A stretch of 64,000 nt of DNA from Ancrocorticia sp052089425 (GCF_052089425.1 NZ_JBQCZW010000009.1:5817-69816), one strand, 5' to 3'; counted from the stretch's first letter, positions 16,173 through 25,461 are shown. Numbers and translations: made by a program. The notes: generated by a model from the letters alone, not told the origin.

Positions 16173-17198
16173 GTGCCTATTGCAACTCCTGAGGTCTACA
16201 ACGAAATGCTAGACCGCGCGAAGGAAGGCAAGTTCGCCTACCCCGCAATTAACGTGACATCTTCCCAGTCCCTTACTGCCGCAATTCAGGGCTTTGCTGA
16301 GGCCGAGTCCGATGGCATCATCCAGATTTCCGTTGGCGGTGCAGAGTACGCCTCCGGTTCCACGATCAAGGATCGCGTTGCTGGCTCATTGGCCATGGCG
16401 GCCTACGCCCGCGAAATCGCGAAGAACTACCCGGTGACGGTTGCCCTGCACACCGATCACTGCGCCAAGCAGAACATCGATAGCTGGGTTCGCCCGCTGC
16501 TCGAGCTGGAGGCCGAAGAAGTCAAGGCTGGCCGCCTGCCCTTCTTCCAGTCTCACATGTGGGATGGTTCCGCCATCGCGCTTGACGAGAACCTTGTGAT
16601 CGCTCAGGAACTTCTTGAGCTGTCCGTCAAGGCCAACACCATTCTTGAGGTTGAGATCGGCGCCGTTGGCGGCGAAGAAGACGGCGTTGTTGGCGAGATC
16701 AACGAGAAGCTGTACACCTCCTCCGAGGATGGCATCAAGACGGTTGAGGCCCTCGGCCTTGGCGAGAAGGGCCGTTACATCACGGCTCTGACCTTCGGCA
16801 ACGTGCACGGCGCCTACAAGCCCGGCCACGTGAAGCTGCGCCCCGAGCTGCTTGGCACCATTCAGGAAGAAGTTGGCGCCAAGTTCGGCGTGGGCAACCG
16901 CCCCTTCGATCTGGTGATGCACGGCGGGTCCGGCTCCACCGATGAGGAAATCGCCACCGCAGTGGCCAACGGCGTTATCAAGATGAACGTTGATACCGAT
17001 ACGCAGTACGCCTTCACCCGTCCGGTTGCGGACTGGATGTACAAGAACTATGACGGCGTCCTGAAGATTGACGGCGAAGTAGGCATCAAGAAGACGTACG
17101 ATCCCCGCTCGTGGGGCAAGGCCGCCGAAGCAGGCATGGCCGCCCGCGTTGTTGAGGCGTGCGATCGCCTTGGTTCCGTTGGCACCAAGATGAAGTAA
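16173..17198 (+). CDS. fba: Class II fructose-bisphosphate aldolase
   Basis: A 341-residue zinc aldolase that interconverts fructose 1,6-bisphosphate with DHAP and glyceraldehyde 3-phosphate in glycolysis and gluconeogenesis. Motifs: LHTDHCAKQ (Asp catalytic base and zinc His near residue 91), SHMWDGSAIALDEN, VEIGAVGGEEDGV, NVHGAYKPGH (zinc His) and MHGGSGSTDEEI (zinc His and phosphate loop). The insertion in the VGGEEDGV loop and the length put it in the class IIA/long group found in actinobacteria. It starts with GTG after AAGGAGAG. A hairpin terminator follows at 17222. Confidence 0.96.
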   Translation: MPIATPEVYNEMLDRAKEGKFAYPAINVTSSQSLTAAIQGFAEAESDGIIQISVGGAEYASGSTIKDRVAGSLAMAAYAREIAKNYPVTVALHTDHCAKQNIDSWVRPLLELEAEEVKAGRLPFFQSHMWDGSAIALDENLVIAQELLELSVKANTILEVEIGAVGGEEDGVVGEINEKLYTSSEDGIKTVEALGLGEKGRYITALTFGNVHGAYKPGHVKLRPELLGTIQEEVGAKFGVGNRPFDLVMHGGSGSTDEEIATAVANGVIKMNVDTDTQYAFTRPVADWMYKNYDGVLKIDGEVGIKKTYDPRSWGKAAEAGMAARVVEACDRLGSVGTKMK

Positions 17199-17221
17199 TG
17201 TCGGCACCTTAGTTGCTGAAT

Positions 17222-17251
17222 CTGGGGCTGGCCCGTTTGGGTCGGCCCCAG
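17222..17251 (+). terminator. fba terminator
   Basis: CTGGGGCTGGCCC and GGTCGGCCCCAG form an imperfect GC-rich stem 24 bases after the fba stop, followed by ATTTGTGT. Confidence 0.65.
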
Positions 17252-17272
17252 ATTTGTGTGAAAGCAAGGTCT

Positions 17273-17340
17273 CGTCGCCGTCGCCGTCGCCGTCGTCGAA
17301 AATAATAATAACGACGACGACGGAGCCATACGTACGTACG
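17273..17340 (+). repeat. GACGACGACGG/TACGTA dispersed element, copy with both arms
   Basis: A run of CGTCGCCGTCGCC units ends in CCGTCGTCG (17290-17298), then an A/T-only spacer of AAT units, then ACGACGACGACGGAGCC (17311-17327) and CGTACGTACG (17331-17340). The arms CCGTCGTCG and CGACGACGG (17315-17323) can pair as a hairpin. It sits between the fba terminator and the convergent galE gene. A very similar element lies at 34362-34417 and single-arm forms at 25444, 40447 and 57139. Confidence 0.6.
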
Positions 17341-17517
17341 AAGGTTCGGCGAACTCACTACGCGCCGTCTGGTCACACTTCCTTGCGCTTGATACCCCAC
17401 AGGAGCTTGGTTGAGCCCAAACCGGATAGTGAGCCGGTCGATTACTACGTGGCTCACACTCAGATCACGCCCGGCAGTTAGCGCGCTCCCGACCTAGGAA
17501 TGTATTCAACTGGAAGG

Positions 17518-17550
17518 GGCTGGAGAGTGTTCTCCGAGCAGGCTCCAGCC
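17518..17550. terminator. Weak hairpin downstream of galE
   Basis: GGCTGGAG at 17518-17525 pairs with CTCCAGCC at 17543-17550, 30 bases past the galE stop on the minus strand. There is no clear T-run in either direction, so a terminator role is only suggested by location between convergent genes. Confidence 0.35.
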
Positions 17551-17579
17551 GTCCTGTGAACTTTTCTGTCGGTGACCCG

Positions 17580-18602
17580 CTAGCCTCGGACGGTACCAAA
17601 GCCGTTGGGATTCTTCACTTGCCAGTTCCACGCATCAGAGCATGCCTGATCGATCGATAATTTGGCTGTCCACCCCAATTCTTGTGAGGCAAGGACTGGC
17701 GAGGCATAGCTTGAAGCCACATCACCAGGACGGCGCTGAGTGATCTCGTACGGTATGGCGCGCCCCGAGGCGCGTTCAAAGGCCCTGATCACCTCAAGAA
17801 CGGAAACACCCTGTCCCGTGCCGATGTTGTACACCTTGTAGTGACCAGGATGGCTAAGATGGGCCAGCGCCGCAACATGGGCCCGAGCCAAATCCACAAC
17901 ATGAATGTAGTCGCGCACGCCCGTGCCGTCCGGAGTATCGTAATCGTCGCCGAAAACCGACACGTGATCGCGTTGCCCGAATGCCACTTGACTGACATAT
18001 GGCAGCAGGTTGTTCGGAACGCCGCTTGGCACCTCGCCGATCATTCCCGAAGGATGTGCACCCACCGGATTGAAGTAGCGAAGGGCGGTGATTGACCATT
18101 CCGCGTCTGCCCGCGTCACATCCTCAAGCATTTGCTCGATCATGACCTTCGTCCAGCCATAAGGGTTCGTGGACTGGCGTGGAAGATCCTCGGAGAACGG
18201 GGGATTTTCAGCGCGGCCATACACGGTTGCGGAGGAGCTGAAGACAAGGTTCTTGACGCCATGCGCGCTCATCGATTCGAGGAGGGACAGTGTGGCGTCA
18301 AGGTTGGTGCGATAGTAGAGCAGTGGGCTGGCAACGCTTTCCCCCACGGCTTTGAGCCCTGCAAAATGAATGACGGCCCGTATGTCGTTCTCTGTGAATA
18401 CGTGGTCTAGTACGTCTTTGTTGCGCAAATCGGCTTGATAGAACGGGACCGGGAGCCCGGTTAGTCCTTCAACTCGGCGCAGCGCCTCCGGCGAGCTATT
18501 GGAAAGATTATCGACGACGACGGGCTCATACCCAGCCGCCACGAGTTCGATCAGAGTGTGGGTGCCAATGAAGCCCGCACCGCCGGTCACCAAGACCTTC
18601 AC
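17580..18602 (-). CDS. galE: UDP-glucose 4-epimerase
   Basis: A 340-residue extended SDR that interconverts UDP-glucose and UDP-galactose for the Leloir pathway and for cell-wall glycans. It begins MKVLVTGGAGFIGTHTLIEL, the NAD-binding GxxGxxG motif. The catalytic elements are FSSSATVYG (Ser) and YGWTKVMIEQ (YxxxK). GVRDYIHVVDLARAHVAAL is the typical GalE segment, and NIGTGQGVSVLEVI and RRPGDV line the UDP-sugar pocket. No other gal gene is adjacent; the divergent and downstream genes are sugar uptake and regulation, so it probably serves general sugar metabolism. Confidence 0.95.
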   Translation of the reverse strand: MKVLVTGGAGFIGTHTLIELVAAGYEPVVVDNLSNSSPEALRRVEGLTGLPVPFYQADLRNKDVLDHVFTENDIRAVIHFAGLKAVGESVASPLLYYRTNLDATLSLLESMSAHGVKNLVFSSSATVYGRAENPPFSEDLPRQSTNPYGWTKVMIEQMLEDVTRADAEWSITALRYFNPVGAHPSGMIGEVPSGVPNNLLPYVSQVAFGQRDHVSVFGDDYDTPDGTGVRDYIHVVDLARAHVAALAHLSHPGHYKVYNIGTGQGVSVLEVIRAFERASGRAIPYEITQRRPGDVASSYASPVLASQELGWTAKLSIDQACSDAWNWQVKNPNGFGTVRG

Positions 18603-18802
18603 AGCATTCCTCTCTCGGAGGCACAGATGTACTCATCCAGATTACCGCGATCATGAGGGTTCACCTACCATCATATTCTTGCCTGCGATAAGGTCATTCA
18701 GTGCATCGCTTGCAGGCCATCGGCAAAATCGGGTTCCTCCTGACCGCTGTTGCGGAAAATGGCTTACACACGCTATCTGCTGGGCGAGTGATCCTCACCG
18801 TC

Positions 18803-20014
18803 TTACGTACGTAGGGAGCCCTCGTGCTTGAGCGCGAGAACACCGGATCGGGCAGCATCACTAGCGGCGGCAACGGCCCCTATGGACACCACGTCGTGAC
18901 CCAGTGTGGAGGCCACGAGGGGAGGCGCTGGCACGTGCGAAGTGTCTTGGAGCTTGGCATTGGCGCGCGCGAGGACGGGGCCGATGCTATTCGCGATTCC
19001 GCCGGAGACGATGATGATTTCGGGATCGTATAGGTAGGCGAGGAGCTCGCCGATTCGTGCTAGGTGAGAGCTGGCCCTCTCGATCACTAGGGCGAGTGCC
19101 GGATCGTCCGCCGAAATGTAGCTGAGTTCGGTATCGGGGGTGAGTGAGTCCGGCGCCAGATTCGCAAGGGGATGGGACGGGGGGATCGAGCCGTCGGCAA
19201 GTGCCTCGCGAATCCACCTATCGGTGAGGTCCACGAGGCCCTTGGAGCTTCCGGCGCCGTGCAAGTACTTGAGAATGCCGAGTTCGCCCACTCCGCCGTG
19301 GGCACCATAGGCAAGTTGGCCTCCCAGCATCACACCCGCGCCCATCCGGTTCCCGGCCAGCATCGCCACAAAGTTCTCGAGTGATCGCGCCGCGCCCTGT
19401 GAGCGTTCGGCCAGTGCAGCCAGAGCGGCATCGTTTTCAACCCGAACGATGGGGAACTTATCGGCGAAGTATTCACGGAAGCCCGGGTTCATCCGCTCCC
19501 AGAATCCTGCGTGATGGGTAGGTGATGTGCCGTCTGTGACTGGCGCGGGAATTCCGATGGCTAGGGCCAGAACGTTCTCTGGATCTTGTCCTGCGGATTC
19601 GAGCGCTGCGGTGATCGCTTCGGATACCGCCACGCGCCGGCCCAGAGCGTGATCCTCGGTTGGTTCTATCGGGCGGCGGGATCTGGACAGAATGTGGCCT
19701 TTGAGATCGGCGACCACCGTGGTGATATGCGAGCGCCCGGCGTCCGTACCAACCAGAAGTCCAGCATCCTCACGAAGTTCAAATCTGCGTGCTGGCCTGC
19801 CAAAGCGGTAGCTGCCTTCTGCGAGAGTGTTGGGGAGTTCGCGTACCAGCCCTGCCTCGATGAGGATCTCGGTTGCCTTCATCGCGGTAGATTTCGTGAG
19901 GTCTTTCGCATGGGCTACATCGTCTGCCAGAAAGGCTCCGCAGCTCCACGCATGGTCCAACGCGGCGGCTGTACTTGCCCGTGTGAGGGCGGCCGAACCA
20001 TTTCGTGGTGACAC
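18803..20014 (-). CDS. ROK-family transcriptional repressor
   Basis: A 403-residue NagC/XylR-type ROK protein. The N-terminal 70 residues form a winged HTH (LTKSTAMKATEILIEAGLVREL). The sugar-kinase-like fold follows with GTDAGRSHITTVVADLKGH as the first phosphate-loop region, ALAIGIPAPVTDG, VENDAALAALAE and GAGVMLGGQLAYGAHGGVGELG. The usual ROK zinc signature CxCGxxGCxE is replaced here (GILKYLHGAGSSKGLVDL), so zinc binding is doubtful. Such proteins release DNA on binding a sugar or sugar phosphate. It is divergent from the importer operon and most likely controls it through the palindrome at 20291-20315. Confidence 0.85.
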   Translation of the reverse strand: MSPRNGSAALTRASTAAALDHAWSCGAFLADDVAHAKDLTKSTAMKATEILIEAGLVRELPNTLAEGSYRFGRPARRFELREDAGLLVGTDAGRSHITTVVADLKGHILSRSRRPIEPTEDHALGRRVAVSEAITAALESAGQDPENVLALAIGIPAPVTDGTSPTHHAGFWERMNPGFREYFADKFPIVRVENDAALAALAERSQGAARSLENFVAMLAGNRMGAGVMLGGQLAYGAHGGVGELGILKYLHGAGSSKGLVDLTDRWIREALADGSIPPSHPLANLAPDSLTPDTELSYISADDPALALVIERASSHLARIGELLAYLYDPEIIIVSGGIANSIGPVLARANAKLQDTSHVPAPPLVASTLGHDVVSIGAVAAASDAARSGVLALKHEGSLRT

Positions 20015-20250
20015 GGTATCGTCCTTTCATCGCCGATGCCTGAAGGCGTGACTCGTGGCACCGGAATCCGGTCGCTTGGTGTAAGTGGCCTGCTTGACGG
20101 TTGAGGTGCTTGAAGAACCCTGCCGAATCATCCACTTGGGATTCTAGAGTACGCGGCTGCGCTTTGATACAGGCTCTGGACCTAGGTCCCTCCAGTCGAT
20201 ATCGAGTGTGACGGGTTCGTATCAATTCGATAGATCTTTGCTTAAGCGCC

Positions 20251-20315
20251 TTGACCGGCGCCGTGATGGCCACTAGATTCACTCATAACAACTTAATTTG
20301 ATGAACGAATTAAGT
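20251..20315 (+). promoter_or_regulatory. Promoter and palindromic operator of the first sugar importer
   Basis: TTGACC (20251-20256) and TAGATT (20274-20279), 17 bases apart, form a good sigma-A promoter. Just downstream is the perfect inverted repeat ACTTAATT-TGATGAACG-AATTAAGT (20291-20298 and 20308-20315), overlapping the expected transcription start and early leader. A/T-rich palindromes of this kind are typical ROK (NagC/Mlc-type) operators, and a ROK gene is divergent from here. The rest of the 350-base gap shows no gene. Confidence 0.65.
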
Positions 20316-20366
20316 ATGCAGATTCATCTACGTCCAATGATGGACGGAACGGACGGTGACGTGTCT

Positions 20367-21647
20367 ATGCAACTGCGTGGAAGAAGCAAGCCCCTTATTG
20401 CTGCCGCAATCGGGGCTCTACTGGCATCTACGACTCTCGTCGGTTGTGGCAACAGTGGTGAGGGCCCCGAAGCAGTCCATTTCACTCTGAACAAGCGTGA
20501 AGCCATCCCGTACATGCGCGAAGTGATCAATGAGTACAACGCATCGCAGGACGATGTACGCGTTGAGTTGGACAGTTCGGGCATCGATCCTGTTTCCGCG
20601 AGTTTTGTGCGCGGAAACCCACCCGACCTCATGATGGCGAACTACAACATGGAGGTGTCGCGGTTCGTCGAATGATGCACCGTATCTGACCTGTCCGATG
20701 TTTCAGCCGCTCAAGATATCAACCCGGAGCTTCAACCGCTGCTGGATCAGTACGGCGTGTGCGAGGGCCAAGAGTTTAGCTCCTTGCCGTATTCGATCAT
20801 GGCCGCTGGCGTGATCTACAACAAGGATATTTTTGAGGAATATGACCTAGAAGTCCCGCAAACCTGGGACGAGCTCATCGAAGTGTGCGAGGCGCTTGAC
20901 GAAGCGGGTATCACTCCTATCTACTCCACTCTCGCCTCAGCGGACAACTGGACGATCGGACAGGGATGGTTCGATTACTCCGTTGGTGGCTCCATCGATG
21001 TTCTTCAGTTCTTCGAAGATCTAGATGCCGAAGGCTCGGATGTGGGTTCGGATTCGAGTGTCTCCTTTGAGCAGGATTTTGCCGAGCCGATTGAGAAGAT
21101 GCGCTTCCTGTCCGATAACTATGCGAATGCTGACGCCATTAACCGCTCTTACGGTGACGGCAACACGGCCTTCGCCAACGGCAGCGGTGCCATGTACTTG
21201 CAGGGGCCGTGGGCCTTCAGCGAGATTGCCAAGACTAATCCGGACATGAATCTGGGAACGTTCCCCTTGCCGATGACGAACGATCCGGAAGATCTCAAGG
21301 TTCGCGTGAATGTTGATCTTGCCATGATGATCCCCAACGAGGCTGCGAATCCGGAAGGGGCGAGGGACTTCCTCGATTACCTGTATCAGCCGGACATCAT
21401 CGCCGCTTACAACGAATCTCAGTTGGGAATCAATCCGCTGACTGATGGTAAACAACCAGATGATGAGCGAATCCAGGGTGTTCTGGATTATTACGATCAG
21501 GCGAAGTTCTACCAAGGGCCATCAGTTCTGGTTCCAAGGACCATCCCCATGTTCAACTACAACCAGTCAATGCTGATTGATCAGGATCCAGCCCAAACGC
21601 TCAAGACTTTGGACGAGGACTGGTCTCGTCTGGCAGAGCGAAGCTAG
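20367..21647 (+). pseudogene. Sugar ABC solute-binding lipoprotein, interrupted by an in-frame TGA
   Basis: The frame encodes a CUT1 extracellular binding protein: a signal peptide with lipobox LVGC, then LNKREAIPYMREVINEYN, and after the break AAGVIYNKDIFEEYDLEVPQ, GSGAMYLQGPWAFSEI and PMFNYNQSMLIDQDPAQTL, all family landmarks. A TGA at 20673-20675 (after ...SRFVE) stops translation at about residue 102, but the same frame continues without shift through CTVSDLSDV to the normal end at 21647. Family members have Arg or another residue here, so a single CGA-to-TGA or TGG-to-TGA change would explain it. Upstream ATG/TTG codons from 20298 are less likely starts because the signal peptide begins MQLRGRSKPL. 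It is followed by its two permease genes. Confidence 0.8.
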
Positions 21648-21665
21648 GACCGAAGGAGTTTAGCA

Positions 21666-22589
21666 ATGTCTGCACCAGTAGCTGCCGCACCACCACTCCC
21701 GAAGCCTTCCGAGGTCACGGGCAAAATCAAGCACAAGAAGGTCCGTACCGAACCTATCTACTATCTGTTCACTGTCCCCACGTTGATACTGCTGTCAGTA
21801 GGCATCACACTGCCTGCTGTGGTGGGAATCTTCTTCTCCTTCACCAATTACATCGGAGTGGGAGAATGGGAGTTCATCGGGTTCTCGAACTACAAGGTGA
21901 TGTTCTCTGATCCGGCGATCCTACAGAGCTATTTGTTCACGCTGGGATTCTCGCTTGTCACGGTGATCGTGGTGAACATTATTTCCTTCCTGTTGGCCGT
22001 GGGACTGACCTCCCGGATTCGATTCAAGGTTGTTCTTCGTGCGGTCTTCGTGATTCCCATGGTGATCTCGGGAATCATCATCGCCTACGTGTTCAACTTC
22101 CTGTTCTCCAACTCCTTGCCAGCTCTTGGCGAGGCTCTGGGGATTGGCTGGCTATCGGAAAGCCTGCTCGGTAATCCCGATATGGCCTGGCTTGCCATCG
22201 TGATTGTGACCGCGTGGCAGGCGATTCCCAGTACGCTCCTCATCTACATTGCCGGAATCCTCTCGATTCCTGGAGATGTGTACGAGGCAGCGGATATCGA
22301 TGGCGCCAGCAAAACCCAGCAGCTCATGCGGATTACCTTGCCGCTGGTGTTGGGCTACGTAGTGATCAACATCGTGATTGGGTTCAAGAACTTCCTCAAC
22401 GCGTATGACATCATCGTGGGTTTGACCAACGGAGGTCCAGGTACTTCCACACGATCAGTTGCGATGTCCATTATTCAAGGATTCTTTGGTGGCGATTACG
22501 CCTACCAGATGGCTAACGCAACGATCTTCTTCATCATCGCGATTCTTATCGCCTTGCTTCAGCTTTCGATGAATCGTGGAAGGAACTAA
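21666..22589 (+). CDS. Sugar ABC transporter permease, MalF/UgpA type
   Basis: A 307-residue CUT1 permease with six predicted membrane helices. The first follows a basic N-terminal stretch (KIKHKKVRTEP). The cytoplasmic EAA loop that docks on the ATPase is at about residues 208-225 (YEAADIDGASKTQQL). GLTNGGPGTSTRSV, near residue 255, is a family mark. It pairs with the next gene to make the pore for the binding protein encoded just upstream (18-base gap, AAGGAG site). No ATPase gene is in the cluster. Confidence 0.92.
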   Translation: MSAPVAAAPPLPKPSEVTGKIKHKKVRTEPIYYLFTVPTLILLSVGITLPAVVGIFFSFTNYIGVGEWEFIGFSNYKVMFSDPAILQSYLFTLGFSLVTVIVVNIISFLLAVGLTSRIRFKVVLRAVFVIPMVISGIIIAYVFNFLFSNSLPALGEALGIGWLSESLLGNPDMAWLAIVIVTAWQAIPSTLLIYIAGILSIPGDVYEAADIDGASKTQQLMRITLPLVLGYVVINIVIGFKNFLNAYDIIVGLTNGGPGTSTRSVAMSIIQGFFGGDYAYQMANATIFFIIAILIALLQLSMNRGRN

Positions 22590-22594
22590 ATCAG

Positions 22595-23506
22595 ATGTCC
22601 GCTCCAACTGCAGAAAACCAAGCACCCGCGTCCGATCAGGATTCCACCACACCAGAAGTGGGCAACGGCAACATCAAGATGTCCAAGGACCGCTCTGGTT
22701 GGCCCACCACCATCGTGTTGATGGTCTGTTCGCTAGCCGTCCTCATTCCGCTCTATGTCACCATTTCGATGGCATTCAAGACAACGGGTCAAGCGGTGGA
22801 TGGCAACGCTTTCTCCCTTCCCAATCCCTTCAGTACAGAGGGCTTTGTGGAGGCGTGGAACCTGACCAACTTCCCCAAAGGTGCGATGATCTCCGTTATC
22901 GTCACCGCTTCAACGGTGATTTTGACGGTTCTCCTTGCTGCCATGCTCTCCTATGCGGTGATACGTAACTGGGAGAAGCGATTCTTCCGGTACTCGTTCT
23001 TCTACCTCATGGGCGTTATGTTCATCCCGTTCCCCGTGGTGGCTCTTCCCCAGATCCAAATGACAGGCCGGCTCAGTCTGGATAACCCAGTAGGGGTCAT
23101 CTGGCTGGCCACGATGTTCCAGATGGCCTTCAGCGTCATGCTCTTCACGGCGTTCCTGCGTTCGATCCCGCTGGAGCTGGAGGAAGCGGCACGCATTGAC
23201 GGTGCAACAACGTGGCAAACGTTCTGGAAGCTGGTGTTCCCGCTGCTCATGCCGATGGCTGCTACGGTTGGCATCTTTGCCTTCTTGTACGCATGGAATG
23301 ACTTCATGATGCCATCGCTGATGATTTCGGATCCGGATTTGCAAACGTTGCCGGTTCGCCAGAACCAGTTCCAAACTCAATTCTCCAACAACTACAACAT
23401 ATCGTTCGCTTCCTACCTGATGGCGATGGCACCAGCCATTGTTGTGTATCTATTCTCCCAGCGGTGGGTCATGGAGAGCGTCACTCAAGGCGCCGTCAAG
23501 GGGTAA
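22595..23506 (+). CDS. Sugar ABC transporter permease, MalG/UgpE type
   Basis: A 303-residue CUT1 permease and partner of the gene ending 5 bases upstream. The N-terminal 45 residues are hydrophilic, then six helices follow. The EAA loop is EEAARIDGATTWQTFWKL near residue 193, followed by the FAFLYAWNDFMMPSLM helix with the typical WN pair. It ends in TQGAVKG, the usual MalG-type C terminus. It would import an alpha-glucoside or other oligosaccharide, judging by the GH13 gene downstream. Confidence 0.92.
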   Translation: MSAPTAENQAPASDQDSTTPEVGNGNIKMSKDRSGWPTTIVLMVCSLAVLIPLYVTISMAFKTTGQAVDGNAFSLPNPFSTEGFVEAWNLTNFPKGAMISVIVTASTVILTVLLAAMLSYAVIRNWEKRFFRYSFFYLMGVMFIPFPVVALPQIQMTGRLSLDNPVGVIWLATMFQMAFSVMLFTAFLRSIPLELEEAARIDGATTWQTFWKLVFPLLMPMAATVGIFAFLYAWNDFMMPSLMISDPDLQTLPVRQNQFQTQFSNNYNISFASYLMAMAPAIVVYLFSQRWVMESVTQGAVKG

Positions 23507-23560
23507 GCGGCTCATCGCCACGGCAACCCCAACCCCGATCAGCTCATCGCTAAACGGTGA

Positions 23561-23622
23561 ACAACCATCCGAGCGGGTCCACATGATGCATCACGTTTTG
23601 TGTAGACTCGCTCGGCGGTTGT
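23561..23622 (+). other. Long imperfect inverted repeat between permease and GH13 genes
   Basis: ACAACC..CCGAGCGGGTC (23561-23579) pairs with GACTCGCTCGG.GGTTGT (23605-23622) with one mismatch in the 11-base core. There is no T-run after it. It could be an mRNA-stabilising or attenuating stem that sets the ratio of importer to enzyme. Confidence 0.45.
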
Positions 23623-23681
23623 CTATACCGTGAACCCGTCCCAACACCTGTACATGACAGCGCACAGAAAGGGCCTTTTAG

Positions 23682-25352
23682 TTGTCTATTTTCCCTGCCT
23701 CCGATGCGAATTGGTGGCGCCAAGCAGTTGTATACCAGATCTATCCGCGTAGCTTTGCTGACGCAAACGGCGATGGGCTTGGCGATATCGCGGGTATTAC
23801 CTCTCGCGCCGATTACCTCCAGCAACTGGGTGTGGATGCCGTGTGGCTCAGCCCGTTCTATCCCTCTGAGCTTGCCGATGGCGGATACGACGTAGCAGAT
23901 TACCGCAACGTTGATCCGCGATTGGGGAGCCTCGCTGATTTCGATAAGATGCTCAGTGCTCTTCATTCACGCGACATTCGGGTGATTGTGGATATCGTTC
24001 CCAACCACACCTCAGATCAGCATGAGTGGTTCCAAGCGGCTCTCAAGGCTGGCCGCGGTTCCCCTGAGCGTGACCGCTACATTTTCCGGGAGGGTAAGGG
24101 TCCAAACGGGGACGAAATCCCCTCGGACTGGGTGGCCAGTTTCGGTGGGCCATCGTGGACCCGCGTGGAAGATGGACAGTGGTACTTGCACAACTTCGCT
24201 CCACAGCAGCCTGATCTGAATTGGTCAAACCCGGATGTTCGCGCCGATTTCGTCAAGACGATCCGTTTCTGGGCTGATCGTGGTGTGGATGGATTCCGTA
24301 TCGATGTGGCCCACATGCTGGTCAAGGACCTCTCGATGGATCCGCTTCCTACCAAGGAAGAGCTGGATGCTATTCCAGTGGATGGAAACCATCCGATGTG
24401 GGATCGTGACGAAGTTCAGGACGTGTACGCCCAGTGGCGCGCCGTCTTCAACGAATACGATCCGCCGCGCATGGCCGTAGCTGAGGCATGGGTAGCGTCC
24501 GACAGAGTGCCGCGCTACGCGAATCCTCATAGCCTTGGCCAGTCCTTCAACTTCGATCTACTCGAAGCAGATTTCGATGCTGTCCAGTTCCGCAGGATCG
24601 TGACCCACAACCTGAGCCTTGCTGCTGGTTCGGGTTCTTCCAGCACGTGGGTGCTTTCAAACCACGATGTGGTGCGCCATCCCACGCGGTACGGATTGCC
24701 CAATCCGGCACGGCGCGCGGACGGCAAACCAGCGATCAAGCATGGCCAAGAGTGGCTGCAACGTGATCCAGATGGGCCAGTTTTGCAGCGCGAGCAGGGT
24801 TTGCGGCGCGCTCGCGCGGCAACAACCTTCATCTTGGGCCTGCCCGGATCCACCTACATCTACCAAGGTGAGGAGTTGGGCCTGCACGAGGTGTACGAAC
24901 TTGATTCGAGCGAGCGTCAGGATCCCACCTTCTTCCGCACGCACGGAGAGGAAGTAGGCCGCGATGGTTGCCGCGTACCGCTGCCCTGGACGGCCAGCGG
25001 TACCTCTCATGGCTTCGGTGCGAATGGCTCTCACTTCCCACAGCCGGACTGGTTCGGGAAGTACTCGGTGGAAACTGAGGAAGGTGACCTTGAATCACCT
25101 CTGCGGATGTACCGCTCGGCCCTCGCCTTGCGTAAGCAGTTGGAAACAAGCGAGACCATGGAGTGGATCGAAACAGGGCGTGACGATGTTCTGGCCTTCG
25201 AACGCCCCAACGGCTGGAAGGTTGTCACCAATTTCGGGACAGAGCCCTACGCCTACGCCACCGATACGGTTGCTCTGAGTTCAGAGCCCGTGTTCGTGGA
25301 GAACGGCAAGGTTGAGATCCCAGGAGAAACCACCGTCTGGATCGCCGGCTAG
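23682..25352 (+). CDS. GH13 alpha-glucosidase (oligo-1,6-glucosidase type)
   Basis: A 556-residue cytoplasmic enzyme of GH13 subfamilies 23/30/31. Regions in order: AVVYQIYPRSFADANGDGLGD (start of the barrel), DIVPNHTSDQHEWF (region I), GFRIDVAHM with the Asp nucleophile (region II), AVAEAWV with the Glu acid/base (region III) and LSNHDVVRHPTRYG with the transition-state Asp (region IV). It would release glucose from the non-reducing end of maltose, isomaltose or sucrose-like oligosaccharides brought in by the importer encoded just upstream. The start is TTG with AGAAAGG about a dozen bases upstream. A strong terminator follows. Confidence 0.92.
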   Translation: MSIFPASDANWWRQAVVYQIYPRSFADANGDGLGDIAGITSRADYLQQLGVDAVWLSPFYPSELADGGYDVADYRNVDPRLGSLADFDKMLSALHSRDIRVIVDIVPNHTSDQHEWFQAALKAGRGSPERDRYIFREGKGPNGDEIPSDWVASFGGPSWTRVEDGQWYLHNFAPQQPDLNWSNPDVRADFVKTIRFWADRGVDGFRIDVAHMLVKDLSMDPLPTKEELDAIPVDGNHPMWDRDEVQDVYAQWRAVFNEYDPPRMAVAEAWVASDRVPRYANPHSLGQSFNFDLLEADFDAVQFRRIVTHNLSLAAGSGSSSTWVLSNHDVVRHPTRYGLPNPARRADGKPAIKHGQEWLQRDPDGPVLQREQGLRRARAATTFILGLPGSTYIYQGEELGLHEVYELDSSERQDPTFFRTHGEEVGRDGCRVPLPWTASGTSHGFGANGSHFPQPDWFGKYSVETEEGDLESPLRMYRSALALRKQLETSETMEWIETGRDDVLAFERPNGWKVVTNFGTEPYAYATDTVALSSEPVFVENGKVEIPGETTVWIAG

Positions 25353-25365
25353 AGGCGCCGGCCAA

Positions 25366-25429
25366 GCCGCACAGGTGAGGGAGAGGCCCGTATACGACCG
25401 AGGCCCCTCCCTCACCTTGTTTGTGCGGC
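25366..25429 (+). terminator. Terminator of the importer/GH13 operon
   Basis: GGTGAGGGAG-AGGCC pairs with GGCCCCTCCCTCACC across a 13-base loop, with an outer GCCGCACA/TGTGCGGC pair. A TTGTTTGT run follows the core stem. Confidence 0.8.
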
Positions 25430-25443
25430 GAGCCAACTGACGG

Positions 25444-25461
25444 AATCGTCGTCGTCAAAAA
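25444..25461 (-). repeat. GACGACGAC dispersed element, single arm
   Basis: On the minus strand it reads TTTTTGACGACGACGATTCC, starting one base after the stop of the neighbouring membrane-protein gene. It matches the T-run plus GACGACGAC core seen at 57139-57162 and 40447-40478. Confidence 0.45.

Noticed and set aside
17209..17457. Short open frames on both strands over the CGTCGC repeat
   Set aside because: They translate to runs of Arg or Ser-Pro from the simple repeat and have no start signals.
20673..20675. TGA as selenocysteine or as a reassigned Trp codon
   Set aside because: Many genes in the window end normally with TGA (for example purA, purF, dps neighbours), no SECIS-like stem was seen, and binding proteins of this family are not selenoproteins.
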